Shown here in pieces: positions 21,119 to 29,523 of a stretch of 64,000 nt of DNA. Position 1 is the stretch's first letter; every line of letters begins with the position of its first letter. The position numbers were made by a program, and so were the translations under genes. The notes under the pieces are model-generated. The model did no database searches. It was not told the DNA's origin and was given only the letters and a program-made list of their open reading frames with translations. The DNA comes from Streptomyces sp. SAJ15 (lineage in GTDB: Bacteria; Actinomycetota; Actinomycetes; Streptomycetales; Streptomycetaceae): NCBI RefSeq assembly GCF_007595705.1, contig NZ_NISY01000006.1, positions 372,001-436,000 of the forward strand. Direction: 5' to 3'.

Positions 21119-22397
21119 GGTCCCTCCTTTCTCCACTTGCGACCCAGGCTGATCGAGCCGACTGCCCGGCGCCCAGGGCGACGAGCCAGTCCTGCAGTCG
21201 GCGCCGACAGGCAGCTGCGGCGGATGGGTCAAGGACCGCACGGGTGACCAGCGCCGCAAGAATCCGGACGGATTCGCGGCGGGCCAGGTACTGCGAAGTC
21301 AGCAGCGAGGGTCCGGCCCGCTCGGCGAGTTCGGCGAGCGCCTTCGGCGATGCCAGCAGCGGATTGGCCAGCGCACACAGCGGGCGTCCACCGAACGCTT
21401 CCATCGGACGGCGGGTGCACGCCTCGACAATGTCCCCCAGCGCACCGATGCTGGCTCTTGCGATCCAGTGCGCGCCATCGGATCCCGTCGGCGGGTGCCG
21501 TTCGCACCACGTTCTGGCGAGCGTGGTCCACGGGCCGTTACGGCCGAACCACCCCTGGCAGAGAGCTGTGTTGAGCAACACTCTGATCACGGGGAACGGG
21601 TGAGGATCCCCCGGAGGCATGCGGTACACGGCGGTCGAAGTGCCGTCCACCACATGAGCCAATGCGGGAACCGGTGCCCAGCCGGCCAAAGCGAACGCGT
21701 GGACATCGCCGACGACTTCACCGGCCCAGGAGCGCCAAACCTCCGCCAGCTCGCGTGAGCGACGGACAAGAAGATTCCACAGGGAATCGGCGAGTTCGGC
21801 CGACCAACCGGTCGCATGGCCGACTTGATGGCCCGTCTCATGGAAAAGTGCCGTAGGGTGCCCGAGGTTATGGCGTGTCAGTTTGATTGCCGCGACCGGC
21901 GAGGGATGACTGTTGTTGAAGAGTCCTATACCGGCGCGCATTATTGCCGCACCCATTCCCTTGTCCAAGTACACGAGTATGGGCGGCGGTTGTATGCCAA
22001 GTGGGCGCAGCACGTTGTCCATGCTGTCGGCTGCCACGGTATCGAGCCCGCGCAACAATGCCGAGAGTCTGGTGCTGGTGCGGGAGTTGACCGCATCGGC
22101 GAAGAAATCGATCAAGGTCTCCGCCTGAACGTACCGCTCCCGTAGGCGAAGCAGTCGGCGACGCAGTTCGGCGGGATCTCCCTCGGCGGCCAGCGCGGCG
22201 TGCAGATCGGATGCCTCGCCCCGCAGGGTGCCGACGACGGCGAGCAGCCGGTCGCGCAGTCGGAGCCGGGTGTAGCTCTCCAACCCGGCCCATGCGTCCG
22301 CGCTCGCCACTACCTCGAGGTCGGCGAGCGCGTCCGCTGCCTGGCGCCAGTGGGCGATTTCCAAGGCGAGCTGGTCGCGGACCGCGGTCTCAGTCAC
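21111..22397 (-). CDS. Putative zinc metallopeptidase of the five-gene cassette
   Basis: 428 residues. HETGHQVGH at about 186-194 is an HExxH zinc motif, and GEVVGDVHAFALAG about 40 residues on could supply the third ligand, as in gluzincin-like enzymes. The N-terminal 120 residues are helical and Arg/Glu-rich. ILVYLDKGMGAAIM and IKLTRHN precede the active site like the edge strand of a peptidase fold. There is no signal peptide, so it would act inside the cell or be released by other means. It overlaps both neighbours by eight bases. A natural target would be a partner in the cassette, for example the 754-residue protein; that is inference. Confidence 0.75.
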   Translation of the reverse strand: MTETAVRDQLALEIAHWRQAADALADLEVVASADAWAGLESYTRLRLRDRLLAVVGTLRGEASDLHAALAAEGDPAELRRRLLRLRERYVQAETLIDFFADAVNSRTSTRLSALLRGLDTVAADSMDNVLRPLGIQPPPILVYLDKGMGAAIMRAGIGLFNNSHPSPVAAIKLTRHNLGHPTALFHETGHQVGHATGWSAELADSLWNLLVRRSRELAEVWRSWAGEVVGDVHAFALAGWAPVPALAHVVDGTSTAVYRMPPGDPHPFPVIRVLLNTALCQGWFGRNGPWTTLARTWCERHPPTGSDGAHWIARASIGALGDIVEACTRRPMEAFGGRPLCALANPLLASPKALAELAERAGPSLLTSQYLARRESVRILAALVTRAVLDPSAAAACRRRLQDWLVALGAGQSARSAWVASGERRDHG

Positions 22398-24654
22398 TGC
22401 GGTACCCGGGTCTGATCGTGAGCGTCGGCGCCGCCTCCGGCATCCCGGACTTCAGGCTGCCCTTGTCGGCGAAGGAGAACGTGAACGACAGGGTGAGGCC
22501 GGATGCCGGGTCCTGTGCGGCCGTACGCACCGTCGCCGCCGCTTTCGGCAGCTCTTTGGCGAGTGTGCTGAGGATCGCCTCGCTGATGTGCTCGGCCAGC
22601 GCGCCGGCTCGCTCAGCGGGGAAGGCCCCGCCGGGCAGCCGCTCCGACCCCTTGGCGAGACGGCGGGCGAGGCCGCGCCGGGCTGCGGGGCTCAGGGCCG
22701 CGCGTATGCATACGACCACCTGTCTCATGGCCGCCCCGGCCAGATGGCCGGTGAGCTCATGGGCCTCTCGCTCACCGAGCCGGAAGTGCACCCGCAGCAA
22801 TGGCTTGGCAGCCGTCGGATCGATGCGCACGACGAATCGGGAGGTCCGCCTGCGACGCCGGGGAACTCCTGGTACGACAAGGCGGAACAGCCGCCTCGGC
22901 GGCCCGCCGCCGGGCTGCCACGTCGGCACCCGACGGCCCATGCCCGGTCGCCCCACGAGCAGCGCGGCGGCCTCCGGGGTGAACTCCTCGAAGTCCTCGG
23001 CCGACGCTCCGTCTTCGAAGGCCGCGAGGTGCCCGGCGTGGGTGCCCGGGAGCGTCTCGTACAGGTGGAGGTCCGCTTCTACCGGCCAGCTCCGTACCCC
23101 GGCGTCGAGGAGGTGCCCCTCCAAGGTCTCACCGGTCCGCAACAGGATCTCGCCCGCCTGTATGCGGCTGATCGACAGCGGCAGCACTCGGCTCAGCTTC
23201 TTGTACCGAAAGCAAGGCCGGGTCGCCCTCGGCATGAACAGCCAGACGGCACCGTCTTGGGCCTCGGCCCTCGCGCCCGAGGGGAGATCGGCCCGCAACA
23301 CCTCGCGCGGCAGGTGCCGGGCGGCGGACTCGGCGAACGCCTCCTGCAGCTCCGCTTCGACCCGCAGCGGTTCGTCCAGCGACTCCTGCGGCAGGGAGAG
23401 CACATGCCGTACGGTGTCCTCCAGCGTGGCGACCATCGCCTCGGCACCGAGCAGTTCCGCCGACTCGGCCTCCAGCCGCAGCGCTCGCATGCCGACATCC
23501 ACGATCGGCCTGGCGAGTGCCTTCGCAGCGGCCGGCCCCACATAGCCTGAGATGAGCTTCGCCAGCCCTGCCTCCAGGAACCTGGCCACTCGCTCGCGCC
23601 CGCCGATCAGGCCCACACCGGCCCGTATCACAGGCATCGCGGCCATGACCGCGGGCACGAACTGCTGCAACTGGGCGGCCGGCGGCTCACCGGACGCCGC
23701 CTCCGCGAGCTGGCCGACGAGGCGGGCGCGTGCCTCGTCCAGCTCCTGGACCGGGTCATGCTCGCTCCATTCGGCCTCCTGTACGGCATCCGCCACGGTC
23801 TGCTCGGCCGCGCTGTCGCTCGGCGCCAGCACGACCTCCGCGAGCTGGGTGTCGAACCGGTGTGACGCCTCTCCGACCGAGTCGAGATCGGTACGGGGGC
23901 CCTGCGCCCCATCACCTGGCGCGGATTCACGCAGCACTCGCTTGGCCAGCGCTGAAGCGGCCGGGCGCAGACTCACCGGCAACCGGTTGGTGGCCTTGCG
24001 CAGGACCCATCGCAGCAGCGGATCGAGGAGCTTTCGCAACGCCGCGAGGATCACGCCGGTTGGCAGCACCTTCCCGACCGCGGCCAGTCCGGCCTTGGCG
24101 ATGCCCTTGCCGATGCCGGCCACCTTGCGGACCAGGCTGCCGAACAGTTGCTGCATCGCCGGGTACTCAAGGTCCCGCTGCTCGAGCAGCTCTTGAGTGG
24201 CAGTATCCACCTCTTCGACGGACAGCGAGTCCGCCGGGCGATCGGCGAACCGCTCACCGAGCCGGCCGAGTACATCGTCGGCCTCGGAGAGCCGCCTGGC
24301 CAGCCACCCCTCGAACTCCGACGCGGGTAGCACGGGCGCCGAGGCATCGGGCGACCACGGGGTGGCTGCGCGCAGATGCGCGGCCGCGACTTCGCCGACC
24401 AGTGCCTGCAGGGCCTCCTCGAAACGTTCATCGCCGAGCTCGGAGAGGAGGGCCGCCGTCGTCAAGGCATCCCTGTCCGCCTCCTCCGCACTGACGAATC
24501 CGTCGGAGAACGGAGAGGAGAGTGATGCCATGGGGACTGTGGCGCCAACCGCGTCGCTCCGCGCGGCCTCCACGCTCACATGTGCCGCCGCGAAGGGAGC
24601 AGCTGTCGTATCGCCCTCATACGCGTCATTCGGGAGCGTACTCACCCTGGTCAC
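22390..24654 (-). CDS. Large amphipathic cassette protein (754 aa), first gene of the operon
   Basis: Residues 1-170 are acidic and helical. Residues 171-240 are an unusual basic, hydrophobic, Gly-rich stretch (VRKVAGIGKGIAKAGLAAVG, then ILAALRKLLDPLLRWVLRKA) that could insert in membranes. A second such patch lies near 330-390 (MPVIRAGVGLIGGRERVARF). The C-terminal third is beta-rich with an Arg-rich block (VPRRRRRTSRFVVRIDP). No family is recognised and no signal peptide is visible. GTG at 24654 is used; a second GTG three codons later is equally possible. The pattern suggests a pore-like or membrane-attacking effector, but that is inference from composition only. Confidence 0.75.
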   Translation of the reverse strand: MTRVSTLPNDAYEGDTTAAPFAAAHVSVEAARSDAVGATVPMASLSSPFSDGFVSAEEADRDALTTAALLSELGDERFEEALQALVGEVAAAHLRAATPWSPDASAPVLPASEFEGWLARRLSEADDVLGRLGERFADRPADSLSVEEVDTATQELLEQRDLEYPAMQQLFGSLVRKVAGIGKGIAKAGLAAVGKVLPTGVILAALRKLLDPLLRWVLRKATNRLPVSLRPAASALAKRVLRESAPGDGAQGPRTDLDSVGEASHRFDTQLAEVVLAPSDSAAEQTVADAVQEAEWSEHDPVQELDEARARLVGQLAEAASGEPPAAQLQQFVPAVMAAMPVIRAGVGLIGGRERVARFLEAGLAKLISGYVGPAAAKALARPIVDVGMRALRLEAESAELLGAEAMVATLEDTVRHVLSLPQESLDEPLRVEAELQEAFAESAARHLPREVLRADLPSGARAEAQDGAVWLFMPRATRPCFRYKKLSRVLPLSISRIQAGEILLRTGETLEGHLLDAGVRSWPVEADLHLYETLPGTHAGHLAAFEDGASAEDFEEFTPEAAALLVGRPGMGRRVPTWQPGGGPPRRLFRLVVPGVPRRRRRTSRFVVRIDPTAAKPLLRVHFRLGEREAHELTGHLAGAAMRQVVVCIRAALSPAARRGLARRLAKGSERLPGGAFPAERAGALAEHISEAILSTLAKELPKAAATVRTAAQDPASGLTLSFTFSFADKGSLKSGMPEAAPTLTIRPGYRSD

Positions 24655-24798
24655 CTCACTTCCCCGGGAGACATTGATCCGGGGCCGTAACCGAGAACGG
24701 GCGTACTGCCGGTAACTCGATGCTCCAGCCCCTTGGGGAGCAACGCAACTCGAACGGACTAAGCCGTTTCTTTCAGATCATCCGATCGCTGGTCTGGT

Positions 24799-25170
24799 GT
24801 GTCGTTGACTGACGCCCAGTGGGCCCGCATCGAACCGTTGCTGCCGGACCGGACGCCCCGGCGGGGTGGGCGGTGGCGGGACCATCGTCAGGTGGTCGAC
24901 GCGATCGCGTTCAAGCACCGCACGGGCACTCCGTGGATGGACCTGCCCGAGCACTTCGGCTCGTGGAAGGGTGCCCACAACCGGCTGCGGATGTGGGCGA
25001 CCGACGGAACCTGAGAGAAGGTCTTCACCGCCCTCTTCGCCCAAGGGGACGCGGACAGCGACCTCGATGGGGTCGTCGCGGTCGACTCCACGATCGTGCG
25101 TGCCCACCAGCACGCCGCCGGAGCCCGTCAAAAGGGGCCCCGGCCGGCGAGCCAGCCGACCAGCGCTGGA
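24799..25170 (+). pseudogene. IS5-family transposase remnant with in-frame stop
   Basis: MSLTDAQWARIEPLLPDRTP to MWATDGT is the N-terminal DUF4096-type domain. The next codon is TGA where family members have TGG (DGTWEKVF), and the same frame then reads EKVFTALFAQGDADSDLDG and VAVDSTIVRAHQHAAGA, the start of the DDE domain. Past AGARQKG the similarity stops. It is therefore a nonsense-mutated and truncated transposase. Confidence 0.85.
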
Positions 25171-25552
25171 CCACTGCCGATACGGGGCCTGAGCGGCGTC
25201 TGCCCTGCCTGCGCCTCGTCGGGTGCAGCGCCGCCCAGCGCGAGGTCGTCGCAGAGACCCTCCTCTACGCCCCCGTCGTCACAGGTCGCTGCGACGCCGC
25301 CCGGCACCTCCTGGAACAGCGTCTGGACCGCCGCTCCTCGCCACTGGACCGAGGCGGCTGGCGGACCTGCCGTCCTGAGCCGGCGTCCGGCCCACCCTTC
25401 CGTGCCCGAACCGACAAGCACTGTGCGCGGATGGTCAAGGACTTCCACCGCGAAGCTCAGCATCCTCGTGTGTACGTCCACGGACCATCGAGAGCGCCGT
25501 TCAGGGCCCCGTGGAACCAGCGGAACCACACCTGACGAAGGGATAGCGCAGG
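25171..25552. other. Intergenic stretch upstream of the Cys-rich peptide gene
   Basis: No intact gene. One plus-strand reading around 25195-25360 (LRLVGCSAAQREVVAETLLY, then DAARHLLEQRLDRR) looks like an eroded coding fragment of unknown family. The promoter of the peptide operon should lie in the last 100 bases; I see no clear -10/-35 pair. Confidence 0.3.
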
Positions 25553-25738
25553 ATGAAGACCATGCGTGGCCTCGCCGACCGGATGCTGGAACGCCTCGCG
25601 CCGCGGGAGACGGCGGGCGCGTGCTACTGGTACCCCGTCTGCATCCGGAATCAGCCGTGCGCCAACTTCTATGAGTACACACAGCGCCGCAATTCGTGCA
25701 CCGGCGAAAGGCAGTACTTGTTCTGCGGCTGTTCGTAA
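25553..25738 (+). CDS. Small six-cysteine peptide, putative precursor of an exported disulfide-rich peptide
   Basis: 61 residues. Residues 1-23 form a basic, helical leader-like part (MRGLADRMLERLAPRETAGA); residues 24-61 hold six Cys at 24, 30, 36, 49, 58 and 60, many aromatics and a C-terminal CGCS. There is no hydrophobic Sec signal. Ala21-Gly22-Ala23 before Cys24 fits the AxA rule of signal peptidases, and an S26 peptidase is encoded downstream. GAAGGG about 10 bases upstream supports ATG 25553; ATG 25562 is an alternative. The neighbours (MauE-like, thioredoxin-like, ABC exporter, S26 peptidase) make a matured disulfide-rich secreted peptide the best reading. I know no named homologue. 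Confidence 0.75.
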   Translation: MKTMRGLADRMLERLAPRETAGACYWYPVCIRNQPCANFYEYTQRRNSCTGERQYLFCGCS

Positions 25739-25753
25739 GACCACCGGATGGCC

Positions 25754-25794
25754 GCCGTGGCCCGGGCCGGCTCCGGCCGGGGCCGGGCCACGGC
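25754..25794 (+). terminator. GC-rich hairpin after the peptide gene
   Basis: GCCGTGGCCCGGGCCGG pairs with CCGGGGCCGGGCCACGGC with small mismatches around a short loop. It sits between the peptide stop and the MauE-like gene. Such hairpins often let a precursor peptide be made in excess over its maturation genes by partial termination. Confidence 0.6.
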
Positions 25795-25812
25795 TCTCTC
25801 ACAGGAGAGCCT

Positions 25813-26358
25813 GTGGAATTCGTGTCGGCAACATGCCAGGCCCTGCTCGTTCTCGTCTTCGGAGCCGCCGTCGTCGGCAAGGCACGGAACGCCGCGTCGT
25901 TCACCGCTTTCACGGACGCCGTGGCGGTCCTGGGTCGGGTACCCGCCGGGCGGGCCGGCGCCTTGGCGGCGGCGATCGTCGGCTCGGAGGCAGTAACCTC
26001 ACTCCTCCTGGTCACACCGCGGTTCCGAGGTGCCGGTCTGTTGGCGGCGGCCGGCCTGCTGAGCGCGTTCACCTACGCCGTCGCCCGCGCGCTGCGCTCC
26101 GGATCGCCGGTGTCCTGCCGATGCTTCGGAGCCTCGGCGGGCCCTGTCGGCCCACCCCAACTCCTACGTAACGCCGTGCTGCTCGTGGCTGTGGCCATGG
26201 CCCTCCCGGGGCTGCCGGGTTCCGGCCAGCTGTCCTGGCAGGGGCAGTTCGCGGCCTGGCTGTCCGGTGCCACGGCCGCTCTCCTCCTCGTCGTCGGGGA
26301 CGAACTGGCGTCGCTCCTGCGGCCGCGCCCCGCCGCCCGTGAGAACGGTAGTCCCTGA
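25813..26358 (+). CDS. MauE/DoxX-like redox-associated membrane protein
   Basis: 181 residues with four to five hydrophobic helices (near residues 5-22, 48-66, 70-90, 110-128 and 140-160). GKARNAASFTAF is the family N-terminal signature, and SCRCFG after the third helix matches the CxCFG motif of MauE proteins. MauE and MauD are needed for disulfide formation in the methylamine dehydrogenase small subunit, so this protein probably feeds electrons to or from the thioredoxin encoded next. GTG 25813 has AGGAG five bases upstream. Confidence 0.85.
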   Translation: MEFVSATCQALLVLVFGAAVVGKARNAASFTAFTDAVAVLGRVPAGRAGALAAAIVGSEAVTSLLLVTPRFRGAGLLAAAGLLSAFTYAVARALRSGSPVSCRCFGASAGPVGPPQLLRNAVLLVAVAMALPGLPGSGQLSWQGQFAAWLSGATAALLLVVGDELASLLRPRPAARENGSP

Positions 26359-26383
26359 CCCTCCTACCGGAAGAGGCCCCGCC

Positions 26384-26938
26384 ATGGTCTACCTGGCCAT
26401 AGCCCTCGTGGCTGTCGCTGCCCTGTGCGCACTGGACCTGATGCTGACGCTCGCCGTTCTCCGCAGACTCCGCGACCATCCCTCCGGTCCGGCCGCCGCC
26501 GACGAAGGCGGCATCGCCGTGGGAGCGGCCGTGGGAACCTTCGCGACACAGTGCGTCGAAGGCGCCCCGCTCACCGAGAAGGACCTCGGGGACGGTGCCG
26601 TGGTGTCGTTCTTCTCCCCAGGCTGCTCGCCGTGCCGGCACAAGCTGCCTGTCTTCGTCAAGCAGGCCGCCGCCCTCCAGGGCCGCCGTCAGGTGATCGC
26701 CGTGGTGGTGACGTCGAGCGGCCGGCGGGACGAGGAGGCGGAGGCGCACACCATGGCGGAACAGCTCGCCGCCGTCACACGTGTGGTCAGGGAGGACGCC
26801 GAGGGCCCCTGCACGACCGCCTTCGGAGTGCACGCCTTTCCGTCCCAGTTCACCATCTCGGCCCCGGACGGTGCGTCGCCCACGGTGGCGGCGGTCGGAG
26901 ACGCCGTCCTCACCGCCCTGCCCGTCGGGTCGGCATGA
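26384..26938 (+). CDS. Membrane-anchored thioredoxin-like protein (MauD/TlpA type)
   Basis: 184 residues. One N-terminal membrane helix (MVYLAIALVAVAALCALDLM) puts the domain outside the cytoplasm. VVSFFSPGCSPCRHKLPVF holds the CxxC active site (CSPC), and HAFPSQFTI carries the conserved cis-Pro. With the MauE-like partner upstream it probably forms or shuffles disulfides in the Cys-rich peptide. Its stop overlaps the start of the ABC transporter (ATGA). Confidence 0.87.
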   Translation: MVYLAIALVAVAALCALDLMLTLAVLRRLRDHPSGPAAADEGGIAVGAAVGTFATQCVEGAPLTEKDLGDGAVVSFFSPGCSPCRHKLPVFVKQAAALQGRRQVIAVVVTSSGRRDEEAEAHTMAEQLAAVTRVVREDAEGPCTTAFGVHAFPSQFTISAPDGASPTVAAVGDAVLTALPVGSA

Positions 26939-28848
26939 GCCCCGCACCCGCCGACCCGCCCGGGCGGCAGCGGGCCGGCCGCGCGGTGGGCCCGGCCCTC
27001 GGTCTCGCGTTCCGCGCCGCGCCCTGGGTGCTGGTCTGCCATCTCTCGCTGACCCTGCTCTCGGCCGGCGCGCCGGTCGTACTCACCTGGCTGGTCAAGG
27101 ACATTCTGGACAGCCTCGCCGACGGCGCCGTCATGCGGGAGCTCACCGGTCCGGCGTTCTCGCTCGCCGTCACCAGCGCGGTCATGGCCATCGCCCCCCA
27201 GATCACCGGTTACCTCCAGGCCCGGATGACACGGGCGACCAGTCTGCTGGTCAAGGAGAGGCTGCATGCCTCGGTCGACACCTTCGCGGGTCTGCGCCGC
27301 TTCGAGAACCCGGAGTTCATCGACCAGCTCAGACTGGCCCGGGAGACCGGTGGACTCGCCCCGTTCCAGGTGGTCCAAGGAGTGGCGGGCATCACTCGCA
27401 GCACCGTCCTGCTCGTCGGCTTCATCGGTTCCCTCGCGGTGCTCCATCCGTTGCTGGCCGTCGCTGTGACGCTGTCCGGCGTACCCGTGCTCTGGACGGA
27501 GATCACCCTCAGCCGTCGGCGCGCCCAGACCTTCTGGATCATCAGCCCCGCCGAACGCCGGGAGATCTTCTACGCGACGCTGCTGTCCGGCGTGGAGGCC
27601 GCGAAGGAGATCAGGCTCTACGACGCCGGGCGCTTCCTGCGGGAGCGGATGCTGACCGAACGCCGTAAGGCCGATGCGCTTCAGGAGGCGCTGGACCGCA
27701 AGGAACTGCGCATCCAGTCCGTACTCCAGATCACCTCGGCCGCTCTGGCCGGGGCCTCCCTGGTGTGGGCGGTCAGGGGCGCCTCGCGGGGAGCCATGAC
27801 CGTCGGCGACGTCTCCATGCTCCTGACCGCGATACCCGCGGTTCAAAGTGGTATCGGCGGACTGGCCGGAGAGTTGGGGCAGGCTCATCACGCGCTGGCG
27901 ATGTTCCACCACTACGTCACCGTCATCGGGCTCGGCCCCGACCTCCCCGCTCCCCGGTACCCGCGCCCCGCCCGGCCCCTGCGCGACGCCGTCGAGTTCC
28001 AGGACGTGTGGTTCCGCTACGAGGAGGGACTGCCGTGGGTGTTGCGGGGCGTCAGTCTGCGGATCGAGGCGGGCAAGGCGATCGCGCTCGTGGGGGTCAA
28101 CGGTTCCGGGAAGTCCACGCTGGTCAAGCTGCTCTGCCGGTTCTACGACCCCACTCGTGGCCGGATCCTCTGGGACGGCACCGACCTCCGCGACATCCCG
28201 CCCACCGAACTCAGGGCGCGCATCGCCGCCACCTTCCAGGATCCGATGCGCTACGACCTCACCGCGCGCGAGAACATCGCCATCGGAGAGCTGAGCGCAC
28301 TCGACGCTCCGCAGCGGTGCGAGGAGGCGGCACGGCTGGCGGGTCTGCACGAGGACATCGCCCGGCTGCCGCATGGCTACACGACCCTGCTGAGCCGCGC
28401 CTTCTGGGACGGTGACGACGAGAACGAGGTCGGCGTCCAGTTGTCCGGTGGGCAGTGGCAGCGGATGGGTCTCGCACGGTCGTTCCTCCGCGCGGACGCG
28501 GATCTGCTGATCCTGGACGAACCCAGTTCGGGCCTCGACGCGGTCGCCGAACACGAGATCCACACGCGGCTGCGGGCCCGCCGCGCCGGGCGCACCAGCG
28601 TGCTCATCTCCCACCGGCTGGGCGCCGTCAAGGACGCCGACACCCTCGCGGTGCTGGAGGGCGGGCGGATCACCGAACTCGGCGACCACCAGCGGCTTCT
28701 CGCTCACGGCGGGACCTACCACCGGATGTTCACCCTCCAGTCCCGCGGCTACCGCGACCGGACAGAGGACGCGGAGCCCACGAAGGGCGTGGAAACCACG
28801 GACGGGGACGCCCCCCGTGCCCCCTTCATGTCCCGCCACGGCTCATAA
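26935..28848 (+). CDS. ABC transporter, fused permease and ATPase, probable peptide exporter
   Basis: 637 residues. An ABC-exporter membrane domain of about six helices (residues 20-330) is followed by a nucleotide-binding domain with Walker A GVNGSGKST, signature LSGGQWQRMGLARSFLR, Walker B LLILDEPSSGLD and H-loop LISHRLG. It works as a homodimer in this family. No N-terminal C39 peptidase domain is present, so leader removal must be done elsewhere, consistent with the S26 peptidase downstream. Start ATG 26935 overlaps the thioredoxin stop by four bases. Confidence 0.92.
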   Translation: MSPAPADPPGRQRAGRAVGPALGLAFRAAPWVLVCHLSLTLLSAGAPVVLTWLVKDILDSLADGAVMRELTGPAFSLAVTSAVMAIAPQITGYLQARMTRATSLLVKERLHASVDTFAGLRRFENPEFIDQLRLARETGGLAPFQVVQGVAGITRSTVLLVGFIGSLAVLHPLLAVAVTLSGVPVLWTEITLSRRRAQTFWIISPAERREIFYATLLSGVEAAKEIRLYDAGRFLRERMLTERRKADALQEALDRKELRIQSVLQITSAALAGASLVWAVRGASRGAMTVGDVSMLLTAIPAVQSGIGGLAGELGQAHHALAMFHHYVTVIGLGPDLPAPRYPRPARPLRDAVEFQDVWFRYEEGLPWVLRGVSLRIEAGKAIALVGVNGSGKSTLVKLLCRFYDPTRGRILWDGTDLRDIPPTELRARIAATFQDPMRYDLTARENIAIGELSALDAPQRCEEAARLAGLHEDIARLPHGYTTLLSRAFWDGDDENEVGVQLSGGQWQRMGLARSFLRADADLLILDEPSSGLDAVAEHEIHTRLRARRAGRTSVLISHRLGAVKDADTLAVLEGGRITELGDHQRLLAHGGTYHRMFTLQSRGYRDRTEDAEPTKGVETTDGDAPRAPFMSRHGS

Positions 28849-28876
28849 CGGCCGAAGACCCGCGGAGGAGCCCCTC

Positions 28877-29389
28877 GTGCACACTCTGATGGTGACCGCC
28901 GCCGTACTCGCGGCCCTGACCCTGCCGACGGCGCTCGTCGTCCGCAGACGCTGCGTACTGCTCGACGTGAGCGGACTCAGCATGCTGCCCACCTACCGGG
29001 ACGGAGACCGGCTACTGGCCGCCAGGGTGCCGATACGCCTGGTACGCCGGGGAACGGTCGTCGCGATCCGCCTGAAACCGACTGCATGCCCGTCCGCCGC
29101 GGACGACATCATGCCAGGCCGCCCCGTACCCACGTGCATGGTCAAGCGTGTCGTGGCCCTTCCGGGCGAGCGGCTGCCGCACGCCCTCGCCGCATCCCCG
29201 GCCGCCGTCACGAGCGTCGTGCCGCCCGGGCATGTCTTCGTCCTGGGCGACAACCGCGAGAACAGCTGGGACTCCCGCGAGATGGGACCGATACCCTTCG
29301 GCCGGCTCATGGGGGTGATCCTGTGCCGGGTCCGCCACAGTGGACCCACGCGGGCCACAGCTGACGGCATCGACCAAACCTGGCGGTGA
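28877..29389 (+). CDS. S26 family signal peptidase
   Basis: 170 residues. A single N-terminal membrane helix (VTAAVLAALTLPTALVV) is followed by GLSMLPTYRDGDRL with the catalytic Ser, CMVKRVVALPGE with the catalytic Lys, and GDNRENSWDSREMGPIP, the conserved box. It is shorter than housekeeping Streptomyces signal peptidases, like those dedicated to one substrate. GTG 28877 follows GGAGGAG. It lies 28 bases after the exporter gene and is the likely protease that trims the peptide at Ala-Gly-Ala|Cys. Confidence 0.88.
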   Translation: MHTLMVTAAVLAALTLPTALVVRRRCVLLDVSGLSMLPTYRDGDRLLAARVPIRLVRRGTVVAIRLKPTACPSAADDIMPGRPVPTCMVKRVVALPGERLPHALAASPAAVTSVVPPGHVFVLGDNRENSWDSREMGPIPFGRLMGVILCRVRHSGPTRATADGIDQTWR

Positions 29390-29523
29390 GACCAGGGCCC
29401 GTCGGCCTGTTCGTGCCCGCCGGGCCGCGAAATACCGGAAATCGCACTCGCCCATCCGCAGCCACCCGTGCACCATGTTCAGTGCTGTGGGTGTGCCGGG
29501 TTCAGGGACGGGGGCGTGGGGCC

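Noticed and set aside
18199-24654. Contractile injection system operon
   Set aside because: Acidic tails and an amidase-like protein recall cargo of such systems, but no sheath, tube, baseplate or AAA gene is present in the window.
25128-26072. Minus-strand frame of 314 codons over the peptide and MauE-like genes
   Set aside because: No motif, biased composition, and antisense to genes with good ribosome sites.
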